A stretch of DNA of 7,745 bases from Parcubacteria group bacterium CG11_big_fil_rev_8_21_14_0_20_39_14 (GCA_002787255.1 PCWD01000070.1:2567-10311), one strand, 5' to 3'; positions 1 through 7,106 are shown, counted from the first letter of the stretch. The notes: generated from the letters alone by a model not told the origin. Translations and numbers: made by a program.

Positions 1-825
1 TTTTCTTTTGTTGATACAAGAGATATTAAGAACATTAAAAAAGCGGTTAGAAAAAACACAAAGCTGATTTTTATTGAAACTCCGGATAATCCCACTTTAA
101 GTTTAACCAATATAAGAGCAACGGCCGGTTTTGCAAGGGAAAGAAGAATATTGTTTATTGCTGATAACACTTTTGCCACCCCCCATAACCAGAAACCGTT
201 GAATTTGGGAGCCGACCTTGTAATTCACAGTTTGACCAAATACATAGATGGTCATGGGGACGCAGTAGCCGGAGCGGTAATGGGTTCAGAAAACCTTATC
301 AGAAAAATAGAGAAAGAAGCGGTTCTTTCGGGCGAGTGCATTATAGCTCCGTTTAATTGTTTTTTAATAGAAAGAGGAATCAAGACCCTGCCTATGAGAA
401 TGAGGACGCATAATTATAACGGTTTTTGTTTGGCTAATTTTTTGGAACGCCATCCAAAAGTTTCCAAAGTTTTTTATCCCGGTCTTCCAAGCCATCCCCA
501 ATATAAACTTGCCTGCAAACAGATGCTCACTCCTTTGGGCTTTCCCGGTTTTGGAGGGATGCTTTCTTTTGAACTGAAGGACGAGCAAAAGCTTGAAGGT
601 TTTATAGATTATTTAATCTCCCATTCTTTTGTGGAATTAGCCGTTAGTCTTGGCTGCGCCGGTACTTTGGTTCAAATTCCCTATTTAATGACTCACGGAA
701 AAATTTCCGAAGAAGAAAAACTCAAAAAGGGAATTACCAAAGGGTTGATTCGAGTTTCGGTTGGAATCGAACATTATAAAGACATTGAAAATGCTTTCAG
801 GGAGGCATTGGACAAAGCGGCTTAG
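1..825 (+). CDS. Cys/Met-metabolism PLP-dependent enzyme (cystathionine gamma-synthase / methionine gamma-lyase family), 5' partial
   Basis: The frame is open from base 1 to the TAG at 823-825, giving 274 residues. Family members are about 390-400 residues, so roughly 120 N-terminal residues lie outside the window. The TTG at 151 is internal, because the upstream codons already encode family sequence (ETPDNPTL, like the usual ESPxNPT). Visible landmarks, numbered from base 1, are the cofactor-binding Asp55 in ADNTFATP, the Schiff-base Lys80 in SLTKY followed by the DGHGD stretch, the RMRTHNYN region, FYPGLPSHPQ, GFGGMLSFEL, and the C-terminal SLG (216-218) and RVSVGIE (Arg251, expected to bind the substrate carboxylate). 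The family carries out transsulfuration or gamma/beta-elimination on homoserine- or cysteine-derived amino acids in the cytosol. The sequence does not settle which reaction this one catalyses. The usual GGxES/ETL motif reads GCAGTL here, so its conserved Glu is absent. The M16 peptidase gene starts 31 bp downstream. Confidence 0.93.
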   Translation, partial: FSFVDTRDIKNIKKAVRKNTKLIFIETPDNPTLSLTNIRATAGFARERRILFIADNTFATPHNQKPLNLGADLVIHSLTKYIDGHGDAVAGAVMGSENLIRKIEKEAVLSGECIIAPFNCFLIERGIKTLPMRMRTHNYNGFCLANFLERHPKVSKVFYPGLPSHPQYKLACKQMLTPLGFPGFGGMLSFELKDEQKLEGFIDYLISHSFVELAVSLGCAGTLVQIPYLMTHGKISEEEKLKKGITKGLIRVSVGIEHYKDIENAFREALDKAA

Positions 826-856
826 TTTTTTTGAAAACTGAATAGGCGGGTGAAAG

Positions 857-2104
857 ATGTATAAAAGGTTTGTTTTGGATAACGGTCTTACGGTTGCAAT
901 GGACAGGAGAGCGGCTAAAAAAGTGGTTTTGCTTGTCGGGGTAAAGGCGGGTTTAATAAACGAAGATGAAAAAAAGAGCGGAGTAGGTCATTTTGTAGAG
1001 CATATGTTGTTCAAAAGCAATTTTTCCAGAACAGCCAGGCAGGTAAGAGAGGATTTGGAGGATGGGGGCGCCGAAGTACAGGCTTTTTCCGGTTCTACTG
1101 ATATGTATTTTTATATCAAAGCTCTTTCTTCAAAATTGCCAAAAATTGTTGAAATTGTTTATCAGGCTGTTGCAAATCTGGATTTTGAGCTGAAAGAATT
1201 TTCGCTTGAAAAAAAGAATATCCTTTCGGAAATGTTTCTTTGGCCGGAACAGCCAATGAATTATGCTTATGAAGAGTTATTTATCCCCAGTCTTTTTAGA
1301 AAGACCGCGTTTGCAAGGTCAGTTGTCGGAGCTCCAAAGTCAATTAGATATTTGAAAAGAAGGGATTTGGTCAATTTCAAACAGAGGTGGTATGTGCCAA
1401 ATAACATAGTTATTGTGGTTTGCGGAGGATTTGATGAAAAGGAATTAGAGGAGAAAGTCGCCAGCACCTTTGGGAGTCTTAAGCCGTATCCTGTTCCGAT
1501 GAAGAAATTAGATATAAAAGTTAAGAATGAAAGAACAGAACTTTTTAAAGAAAGGGAGGGTATAGAACACGCCTATATGCATCTTGGTTATAGAATCCCC
1601 GGAACGCTTAGCAGGGATATAAATAAATTAAGAGTGCTTGCCGGTATTTTGGGCGGGGGGATATCTTCACGGCTTTTTAGAGAGCTTCGCGATAAAAGAG
1701 GCTTGGGTTATGTAATAGATTGCGGCACTGGCGGCTTGGCGGAGATAGGAATTTTTTACACTGCCGTAACTATTTTTGAGCCAACTCCAAAAAAATTTAA
1801 AGCAACTTTAGGGGTTATTCTCAATGAATTTGAGAAACTGAAGACAGATTTGGTTGAAGAAAGAGAACTCCAGAGAGCCAAAGATTTAATTTTGTCAGAC
1901 TATTACGATGAAATGGAAAGAATAGAATCCAAAGCCCTTGATATGTTGGAAGCCGAAATGCAGGGTGTTCCTTATAGTAAATTTAAAAAGTTTCCTTTTT
2001 ATATTCAGTCGGTTTCCGCCCAGGGAGTAAGAGCGGCGGCAAGAAAATATTTAAATTCCAATTATACTTTAACTGCCCTGGTTCCTCGGGGCTTTAAAAA
2101 GTAA
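857..2104 (+). CDS. M16 family (pitrilysin/MPP-like) zinc metallopeptidase, single-chain
   Basis: This 415-residue protein has the two-domain layout of subfamily M16B peptidases. The N-terminal domain carries the inverted zinc motif HFVEH (His45, catalytic Glu48, His49), with the third ligand most likely Glu125 in EKKNILSEM, at the spacing expected for HxxEH plus about 76 residues. The C-terminal domain has GGGISSRLFRELRDKRGLGY (266-285), the signature containing the Arg and Tyr that contact substrate in this family. In many bacteria these two motifs sit on separate subunits; here one chain has both, so it could act alone or as a homodimer. No signal peptide or membrane segment is visible, so a cytoplasmic location is likely. 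Family members degrade peptides or process presequences; the substrate is unknown. The ATG at 857 is preceded by a modest purine-rich AGGCGGG about 9 bases upstream. A hairpin terminator follows directly, so this is the last gene of its unit. Confidence 0.93.
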   Translation: MYKRFVLDNGLTVAMDRRAAKKVVLLVGVKAGLINEDEKKSGVGHFVEHMLFKSNFSRTARQVREDLEDGGAEVQAFSGSTDMYFYIKALSSKLPKIVEIVYQAVANLDFELKEFSLEKKNILSEMFLWPEQPMNYAYEELFIPSLFRKTAFARSVVGAPKSIRYLKRRDLVNFKQRWYVPNNIVIVVCGGFDEKELEEKVASTFGSLKPYPVPMKKLDIKVKNERTELFKEREGIEHAYMHLGYRIPGTLSRDINKLRVLAGILGGGISSRLFRELRDKRGLGYVIDCGTGGLAEIGIFYTAVTIFEPTPKKFKATLGVILNEFEKLKTDLVEERELQRAKDLILSDYYDEMERIESKALDMLEAEMQGVPYSKFKKFPFYIQSVSAQGVRAAARKYLNSNYTLTALVPRGFKK

Positions 2105-2110
2105 GATACC

Positions 2111-2140
2111 AAAAGCTGCGGTTTAAAATCGCGGCTTTTT
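2111..2140 (+). terminator. Intrinsic terminator after the M16 peptidase gene
   Basis: A 13-bp stem pairs 2111-2123 with 2127-2139 across the 3-base loop TAA, with two G-T wobbles. The 3' arm runs into five T residues at 2136-2140. It begins 6 bases after the peptidase stop codon. The left arm starts with AAAA, so the hairpin could also terminate leftward transcription, though no leftward gene is present. Confidence 0.75.
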
Positions 2141-2163
2141 GCTAATTCTGTTCAAATTTTCAA

Positions 2164-2242
2164 GCCCCGAAGTAAGAACTGCTTGCCAAGCAGCTACTAT
2201 TTTGGAAATATGCTCAAGCTATTTTTAAGAAGTCTTTGGGGC
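2164..2242. repeat. Inverted repeat enclosing a small hairpin
   Basis: GCCCCGAAG (2164-2172) pairs with CTTTGGGGC (2234-2242) over 9 bp with one G-T wobble. Inside it, CTGCTT (2179-2184) pairs with AAGCAG (2188-2193) across a GCC loop. A second weak inner hairpin centres on GCTCAAGC, flanked by AAATA and TATTT. The nested arrangement resembles the closing helix and arms of a folded RNA, but no transcription start for it is evident. Confidence 0.5.
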
Positions 2243-2323
2243 GCAGTCCCGCCTGCGTGGCCGAAGCCACTTCGGCGAGGCGAAGGCCCGTAGTGTCCCG
2301 CCAAGGCGGGACTACTACGGGGC
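2242..2323. repeat. GC-rich palindrome cluster (REP-like)
   Basis: Several palindromes are packed together. CGCAG (2242-2246) pairs with CTGCG (2253-2257). GCCGAAG (2260-2266) pairs with CTTCGGC (2270-2276), competing with GTGGC/GCCAC (2257-2261/2266-2270), and both lie within outer GCCT/AGGC arms (2251-2254/2278-2281). The longest, 2287-2302, pairs with 2305-2321 over 16 bp with one bulged base. The octamer GTCCCGCC occurs at 2246-2253 and 2295-2302, and inverted at 2305-2312. This density of short GC-rich palindromes in an intergenic gap is typical of dispersed REP-type elements. Copy number in the genome cannot be judged from one window. Confidence 0.6.
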
Positions 2324-2363
2324 AAGTTGCAAAACGCAGAAAATTTGATGACAGAATTAAGCA

Positions 2364-2478
2364 CCCCGCACTTATTCTTGCAGCTTTCTCGTGAAGTTTT
2401 AAGATAACTGAGCCGTAAGGCGATTCAGCGGGCACTTATGACGGAAGAAAAACAAATCATCGGGAAATAAGTGCGGGG
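2364..2478. repeat. Perfect 13-bp inverted repeat with an alternative third copy; candidate structured RNA or small element
   Basis: CCCCGCACTTATT (2364-2376) is exactly complementary to AATAAGTGCGGGG (2466-2478), separated by 89 bases. The core GCACTTAT occurs again at 2432-2439, so the right arm could pair with either copy, 13 bp long-range or 8 bp local. Between the arms, CTGAGCC and GGCGATTCAG form a hairpin with a GTAA (GNRA-type) loop near 2409-2426, with an internal bulge. No U-tract follows the right arm, so this is not a simple terminator. Possibilities are a folded RNA with a long closing helix, a regulatory switch, or a small mobile element with terminal inverted repeats. Confidence 0.5.
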
Positions 2479-2492
2479 TTGTTAAACTTGTG

Positions 2493-2521
2493 TTAAAATA
2501 AATTAAATAAACTATTATAAT
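2493..2521 (+). promoter_or_regulatory. Sigma70-like promoter for the ATPase operon
   Basis: TTAAAA (2493-2498, 4 of 6 matches to TTGACA) is separated by 17 bases from a perfect TATAAT (2516-2521). Transcription would start near 2528, leaving a leader of only about 14 bases before the ATG at 2542. No Shine-Dalgarno sequence is visible in that leader. The region is very AT-rich, so a chance match is possible. Confidence 0.5.
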
Positions 2522-2541
2522 TTTTAATTTTTGATTTTTCT

Positions 2542-5259
2542 ATGTGGCATTCTCTTCCAATTGAGAAAATTCTGGAAGAATTTAAAACCGATGCTCAAAA
2601 CGGTCTTTTTGACGTTGAGGTTAAAAAACGGCTCAAGGACTTTGGCCCGAATCAGCTTCCGGAAGAAAAACCCATATCAAAAATAAGATTATTGATTGGA
2701 CAATTAAAAAGCCCGCTGATTTATATTTTGGTTATCGCCGGCATTGTTACTTTAATCCTCAAAGAATACGCTGACTCCATTATTATTTTTGGGGTGGTTT
2801 TTTTAAACGCGATAATTGGTTATTTTCAAGAAAGTAAAGCTGGTCAGACCATTCAGGCCCTGAAAAAAATGATAAGAGTAAAAGCCATTGTTTTCCGTCA
2901 AGGGGAGGAAAGGGAAATTTTTCAGGAAGAATTGGTTCCCGGCGATATAATTTTGTTAAGACCCGGCGATAAAGTCCCGGCTGACGGAAGATTAATTGAT
3001 GCTTGGAATTTAAAGCTTAACGAAGCGGTTTTAACCGGAGAATGGCTGCCTTCGGAAAAAAATACCGAGATTTTGCCCAAAGATACTCCCTTGGCCGACA
3101 GGGACAATATGGTTTATATGGGAACGGTTGTTGAATACGGCCGGGGCAAAGCAGTGGTAACCGCCACCGGCATTAAAACCGAAATTGGCAAAATCGCCCA
3201 AACCCTCAAGGGAACCAAAGCAGAAAAAACGCCCTATCAGAAAAAAGTGGTTCATTTCAGCAAGGTTTTGGGAGCAATTATTGTTTTTTTGTGCCTGGGC
3301 ATTTTGATTGGCGGTCTGGCTACCGGAAAAGAGTTTTTTGAAATATTTCTGACTGCTATTGCCGTTGCTGTGGCGGCCATTCCCGAGGGTCTGCCGGTGG
3401 CTGTCACCCTGGTTTTTACTTTTGGGATGAGGGAAATTTTTAAAAAGAAAGGACTGGTCAGAAAACTTATTGCCGCCGAAACTTTGGGCAGTACCACCGT
3501 AATTTGTACAGATAAAACCGGAACCTTAACCGAAGCAAAAATGCAGGTGGCCGGCATTTATACCGGTACCAAAGAATTATTGAGCAACGGAAAAAGATTT
3601 GAAGAAAAAATTGACAAGGATAGTCAAGCCTCCCATATTTTGGCTTTAAAAATTGCCGCCTTATGTAACGATGCCTTTATTGAAAATTTGGACGAGCCAA
3701 TGGAAAAGTGGATTGCCAGGGGTAGGCCGACCGAAAGAGTTTTATTGCTTGCCGCTGTTCAGGCCGGAATTGTAAGATCGGAATTGGAAGCCAAAGAACC
3801 TAAAATTGACGAATTGCCGTTTGATCCAACTTATAAATATTCGGCAACCCTGCACAGGTTAAGCAACGAAGAAGATGTCATTTATGTTATGGGCGCGCCG
3901 GAGATAATTTTAAGTACGTCAAAGTTTTTGGAGATTGACGGCAAACAAGAAATTATTTCTGAAGAGAGAATGAAAAAACTCCAAGAAAAATATGAAGGGT
4001 TAACTTCTCGGGGCTTCAGGGTTGTTTCTGTCGGTTATAAAAAAATATTAAGGGGCAGTCTTTTGGAAAAAATTAAAAAGGTCTTTTTGGAAAAATCAGT
4101 TAAAAAAGAAGAAAAACAAAAACTTTATGGAGAGGATTTAAAAGAAATGGTTTTTGTTGGTTTTGCCGCTTTGCACGATCCTGTCAGAGAAAAAGCTAAA
4201 GAAGCTGTTAATCTTTGCCGCCAAGCCGGCATTAGGCCAATTATAGTAACCGGCGACCATAAACTTACGGCTATGGCTGTAGCGAAAGAACTCGGTTTTA
4301 ATGTAAAAGACAAAAATATTTTGGAAGGAAAGGAGCTGGAAAAAATGTCCGACGAAGAATTTAAAAAAATTTTTAAGGACATTCAGATTTATGCCAGAGT
4401 TGAGCCCCAGCAAAAGTCAAAAATCGTTCAGGTTTGGCAGGAAGCCGGAGAAGTTGTGGCAATGACCGGCGATGGGGTTAATGACGCTCCGGCTTTGAAA
4501 AAAGCGAATATTGGAGTGGCGCTGGGTTCGGGAACCGATGTGGCAAAAGAGGCCTCCGATTTAACACTTTTAACCGATGATTTTGAAATTATTGTTGTGG
4601 CTGTTGAGGAAGGCAGAAGGATTGTTGATAATGTCAGGAAAATCATCACTTATTTATTAGTCGGAGGTTTTACCGAAGTAATGTTAATTGGTATGGCGGT
4701 GATTTGCCGTTTGCCCCTTCCGGTTTTGCCCGGCCAAATTTTATGGAAAAATATAATTGAAAGCACTCCACCCTCTTTAGCTTTGACTTTTGAGCCAAAA
4801 GAAAAAGATATAATGGAGAGGGCTCCGGAGCCGGCGAAACTCCCGCTTTTAACCAAAGAAATGAACGCTCTCATTTTTATTGTTGGCTTTTTAACTAATC
4901 TTATTCTCTTCGGTCTTTTTTTGTGGTTCTGGCATCAGGGTTATCCCTTAGAGAGGATTCGCAGTATTATGTTTGCCGGTTTAACCATTGATTCCTTCTT
5001 TTTTATTTTTTCCTGCCGGAATTTGAGAAAAAACATCTGGCAGTATAATCCTTTTTCCAATTTCTATGTCACTTTTTCGGTTATTGTCGGAATGGCTCTG
5101 CTTTTGGTTGCCATTTATCTGCCTGTCTTTCAAAAACTTTTAAAAACCGTTCCTTTCGGCCTTTTTGAATGGTCAATACTTTTGATTTTTGGCCTTTTGA
5201 ATTTAATTTTAATTGAACTAACCAAGTTTATTTTTATCAAAAGAAAGATGCTTAATTAG
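2542..5259 (+). CDS. P-type cation-transporting ATPase, P2 (SERCA/PacL-like) group
   Basis: At 905 residues this is a full-length P2-type ATPase. The start MWHSLPIEKI matches the family's N-terminal cation-ATPase domain. In order: N-terminal domain (1-57), M1-M2 (about 58-98), actuator domain with the TGE dephosphorylation motif (165-167), M3-M4 with PEGLP (281-285), phosphorylation site DKTGT (Asp324), nucleotide-binding domain (about 330-540), TGDH (570-573), hinge TGDGVNDAP (642-650), then M5-M10 (about 700-900). It couples ATP hydrolysis to cation movement across the inner membrane. By alignment to SERCA, Glu309 (Glu282), Glu771 (Glu712) and Asn796 (Asn737) are kept. Asn768 is Gly709, Thr799 is Glu740, Asp800 is Ser741 and Glu908 is Asp817. 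The KGAPE lysine is Met450. Calcium specificity is therefore doubtful; the transported ion is unassigned. The next gene begins 1 nt after the stop. Confidence 0.95.
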   Translation: MWHSLPIEKILEEFKTDAQNGLFDVEVKKRLKDFGPNQLPEEKPISKIRLLIGQLKSPLIYILVIAGIVTLILKEYADSIIIFGVVFLNAIIGYFQESKAGQTIQALKKMIRVKAIVFRQGEEREIFQEELVPGDIILLRPGDKVPADGRLIDAWNLKLNEAVLTGEWLPSEKNTEILPKDTPLADRDNMVYMGTVVEYGRGKAVVTATGIKTEIGKIAQTLKGTKAEKTPYQKKVVHFSKVLGAIIVFLCLGILIGGLATGKEFFEIFLTAIAVAVAAIPEGLPVAVTLVFTFGMREIFKKKGLVRKLIAAETLGSTTVICTDKTGTLTEAKMQVAGIYTGTKELLSNGKRFEEKIDKDSQASHILALKIAALCNDAFIENLDEPMEKWIARGRPTERVLLLAAVQAGIVRSELEAKEPKIDELPFDPTYKYSATLHRLSNEEDVIYVMGAPEIILSTSKFLEIDGKQEIISEERMKKLQEKYEGLTSRGFRVVSVGYKKILRGSLLEKIKKVFLEKSVKKEEKQKLYGEDLKEMVFVGFAALHDPVREKAKEAVNLCRQAGIRPIIVTGDHKLTAMAVAKELGFNVKDKNILEGKELEKMSDEEFKKIFKDIQIYARVEPQQKSKIVQVWQEAGEVVAMTGDGVNDAPALKKANIGVALGSGTDVAKEASDLTLLTDDFEIIVVAVEEGRRIVDNVRKIITYLLVGGFTEVMLIGMAVICRLPLPVLPGQILWKNIIESTPPSLALTFEPKEKDIMERAPEPAKLPLLTKEMNALIFIVGFLTNLILFGLFLWFWHQGYPLERIRSIMFAGLTIDSFFFIFSCRNLRKNIWQYNPFSNFYVTFSVIVGMALLLVAIYLPVFQKLLKTVPFGLFEWSILLIFGLLNLILIELTKFIFIKRKMLN

Positions 5260-5260
5260 G

Positions 5261-5806
5261 ATGATCCCTGAATTAAAAACGATTTTAATCGCCATGACTC
5301 CGCTTGGCGAACTGAGGGCGGCGATTCCCGTTGCCGTCAATGTTTACCAAATGCCGATCTGGTCGGCTTATATTTTTTCGGTTTTGGGAAATTTGATTCC
5401 CCCGATTTTTATTTTATGGGGATTAAAAACTGTTTCCGGACATCTTTCCAGAAAAGTTTATTTTTTCAACAGGTTTTTCGCCTGGCTTTTTACAAGAACG
5501 AAAAACAATCATTTCGATAAAATAGAAAAATGGAAAGAATGGGGGCTGGTGATTTTGGTCGCCATTCCCCTTCCTTTTACCGGCGCCTGGACGGGTTCTC
5601 TGGCCGCTTTTGTTTTTAATTTGCCTTTCAGAAAAAGTCTTTTTTTGATTGCTCTGGGCGTGGCAATTGCCGGAATAATGGTTATCGCCGCGAATTTTTT
5701 CGGTGTTTTCGTCGTGAAATATCTCGGCTGGCAGGTTCTTCTCGGTTTTCTGGCTCTGGCCGGTTTTGTATGGTGGTATTTTAAAAAAACGAGAAAAAGT
5801 TATTAA
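5261..5806 (+). CDS. COG2426 / PF06695-type small integral membrane protein (putative small multidrug export family)
   Basis: The 181-residue protein is strongly hydrophobic, with segments at about 1-28 (possibly re-entrant), 32-56, 95-118, 125-151 and 153-173. It has a basic loop at 61-93 and a basic C-terminus (KKTRKS). Two family hallmarks are present: PLGELRAAIP (14-23) near the start, and IPLPFTGAWTGS (102-113), a proline/glycine-rich membrane motif. The Pfam name mentions multidrug export, but the family's transport function is poorly established, so the substrate is not assigned. The ATG at 5261 follows the ATPase TAG at 5257-5259 by one base, and no independent RBS is evident, which points to translational coupling in one operon. 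The next gene begins 21 bases after the stop. Confidence 0.85.
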   Translation: MIPELKTILIAMTPLGELRAAIPVAVNVYQMPIWSAYIFSVLGNLIPPIFILWGLKTVSGHLSRKVYFFNRFFAWLFTRTKNNHFDKIEKWKEWGLVILVAIPLPFTGAWTGSLAAFVFNLPFRKSLFLIALGVAIAGIMVIAANFFGVFVVKYLGWQVLLGFLALAGFVWWYFKKTRKSY

Positions 5807-5827
5807 ATTTACAAAAAGTAAAAAAAT

Positions 5828-7106
5828 ATGTTTAAAAAAAATTTATTAGTCAGATGCGGAATTTTGGTTGCGGCGGTTTTTTTATTTTTCAGTGTTTTTC
5901 CGCTTCAAAAAACTTCAGGACAAACGGACGCCCCCCCTGGTTTTTTTGGCGGAAGTTGAAGACGAAATTAAAGCCGGCACTTTGCAGTATTTAAAAAGGG
6001 CAGTCAGAGAAGCCAAAAAATCCCAAGCCGATTATCTTGTTCTTAAACTGGACACGCCCGGCGGACTTTTGAAATCAACCAAAGATATTGTTGATTTGCT
6101 CTTAAAAACTGAAATTAAAACCGTTGTCTTTGTTCACAAAGAAGGCGGTTGGGCGTATTCTGCCGGCACTTTTATTTTGCTGGCTGCGGATTTTGCCGTA
6201 GTTCATCCCGAAGCTTCGATTGGCGCTTGCCAGCCCCAGGAAATGTTCGGCCAGGAAGAAGCTGGAGAAAAGGTGATTGAGGGAACGGTTTCCTGGATAA
6301 AGAGTTTGGCCGAAATTCAAAAGAGAAACCCGGAAATTGCCGAAAAGTTCGTCAGAGAAAATTTGACTTTAACCGGCAAAGAGGCAAAAGAAATAGGAAT
6401 CATTGACGAGACAGCCAAAGATTTAGATGAGCTTTTTTTAAAACTCGAAATTTCTGGACCGGAAATTAGAGAAATTCAGATGACTCCGATTGAAAGATTT
6501 TTTGATTTTCTTTCCCATCCTTATTTAATGTCTCTTTTTTTAACTTTGGGGGGGTTGGGGTTAATTTTCGCTTTTCGGACCGGTGAGTTTGGATTAACCG
6601 GACTTCTGGGCTTAATTTTGCTTTTAATCGGTCTTTGTGGCCTGGGGGTGATTACCTTTAATTTTTTGGGAATCATTTTTCTTTTGCTGGGGATTTTTCT
6701 TTTATTAATGGAAGTTTTTGAACCCGGTTTTGGAGTTTTCGGCATTTTGGGAATAATTTCTCTTTTATTCGGGATTTTTACTCTTGAAGGCGAGCCATTT
6801 TTAAGCCCTCAAATTTTTGAAGCTGTAACAATGATTGTTTTTGGAGCAATAGTTGGAATTGGAATTCTCTTTATCATTATTGGGAGGGGAGTGGTTAAAA
6901 CCTTTAGAACAAAACCGAAAACCGGCCCCGAGGCCCTGATTGGGTTAGAAGCAGAGGTTATTAAAGAGCTTAATCCCATTGGCCAGGTAAAACTAAGAGA
7001 AGAAATCTGGCAAGCTGAAAGTCTTAGCGGTGAAATAATCCCTGAGAAATCAAAAGTGAAAATAGTCAAAATCGAAGGCAACACCCTCTTTGTTGAAAAA
7101 ATATAG
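5828..7106 (+). CDS. nfeD: Long-form NfeD membrane serine protease (ClpP-class, COG1030), frameshifted near its 5' end
   Basis: The ATG at 5828 opens a clear signal peptide: MFKKN, a hydrophobic core GILVAAVFLFFSVFP, then a Gln/Ser/Gly/Thr stretch. That frame stops at TGA 5957-5959. The mature protein continues in the next frame (open 5868-7106, TTG at 5868 an artefact). Removing one base from the C7 run at 5931-5937 joins them as DAPLVFLAEVEDE and gives 425 residues, normal for the family. In joined numbering: ClpP-like domain (about 36-205) with DTPGG, catalytic Ser111 in GGWAYSAG and a likely dyad Lys148; four to six membrane segments (about 230-354); and a C-terminal NfeD OB-fold domain (about 365-425; GPEALIGLEAEV, GEIIPEKSKVKI). 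The archaeal homologue PH1510 cleaves the C-terminus of its partner stomatin; a slipin gene follows here. The frameshift may be a sequencing error, phase variation or a real inactivation. Confidence 0.88.
5930..5947 (+). other. Homopolymer pair (C7, then T7) at the NfeD frameshift
   Basis: Seven C residues at 5931-5937 are followed by TGG and seven T residues at 5941-5947. The signal-peptide frame enters on the left and the protease frame leaves on the right, one base apart. Six C residues would restore a continuous frame with a well-formed beta strand (LVFLAEV). Removing a T instead would give PPGFLAEV, which is also open but keeps less of that strand. Confidence 0.8.

Larger units (their letters stand above)
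2141..2541. other. Gene-poor structured spacer (about 400 bp)
   Basis: I find no credible protein-coding gene here. The only ORF of any length is on the minus strand (2214-2435); it has no recognisable family sequence and overlaps palindromes. The spacer holds three groups of inverted repeats: a 9-bp stem with an inner hairpin (2164-2242), a GC-rich palindrome cluster (2242-2323), and a 13-bp perfect inverted repeat (2364-2478). An AT-rich promoter region follows at its right end. Base composition in 2240-2325 is much more GC-rich than the flanking genes. It could contain a structured non-coding RNA, a dispersed palindromic repeat, or both. I could not match it to RNase P RNA, tmRNA, SRP RNA or a known metal riboswitch by eye. 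Confidence 0.6.

Noticed and set aside
151..825. TTG at 151 as the start of the PLP enzyme
   Set aside because: The frame is open to base 1 and codons 1-50 encode family sequence including the ETPDNPT motif, so 151 is internal.
825..856. T-run after the PLP enzyme stop as a terminator
   Set aside because: Seven T residues occur but no stable stem precedes them, and the next gene begins within about 30 bases.
2214..2435. Minus-strand ORF in the spacer
   Set aside because: 73 codons with no family resemblance. It overlaps the GC-rich palindromes, whose low stop frequency explains the open frame.
2410..2446. Resemblance to group II intron domain V (GAGCCGT...ACGG)
   Set aside because: Only the first few bases match. 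The lower helix and the upper helix/loop do not pair as required, and there is no intron-encoded protein.
2438..2470. Ten-codon ORF beginning ATGACGGAAG
   Set aside because: Too short, no clear RBS, and it lies within the inverted repeat; chance is the simplest reading.
2341..2480. Possible RNase P RNA or tmRNA
   Set aside because: The GAGGAAAGUCC-type core of RNase P and the tRNA-like ends of tmRNA are absent on both strands; the ACAGAA match alone is not enough.
4125..4649. Minus-strand ORFs inside the ATPase gene
   Set aside because: They are antisense shadows of a well-conserved coding region, low-complexity Ser/Phe-rich, with no recognisable domains.
5868..5930. TTG at 5868 as the true NfeD start
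   Set aside because: Codons from 5868 to 5930 give a basic, aromatic stretch unlike any NfeD N-terminus, while the overlapping frame from 5828 gives a proper signal peptide.
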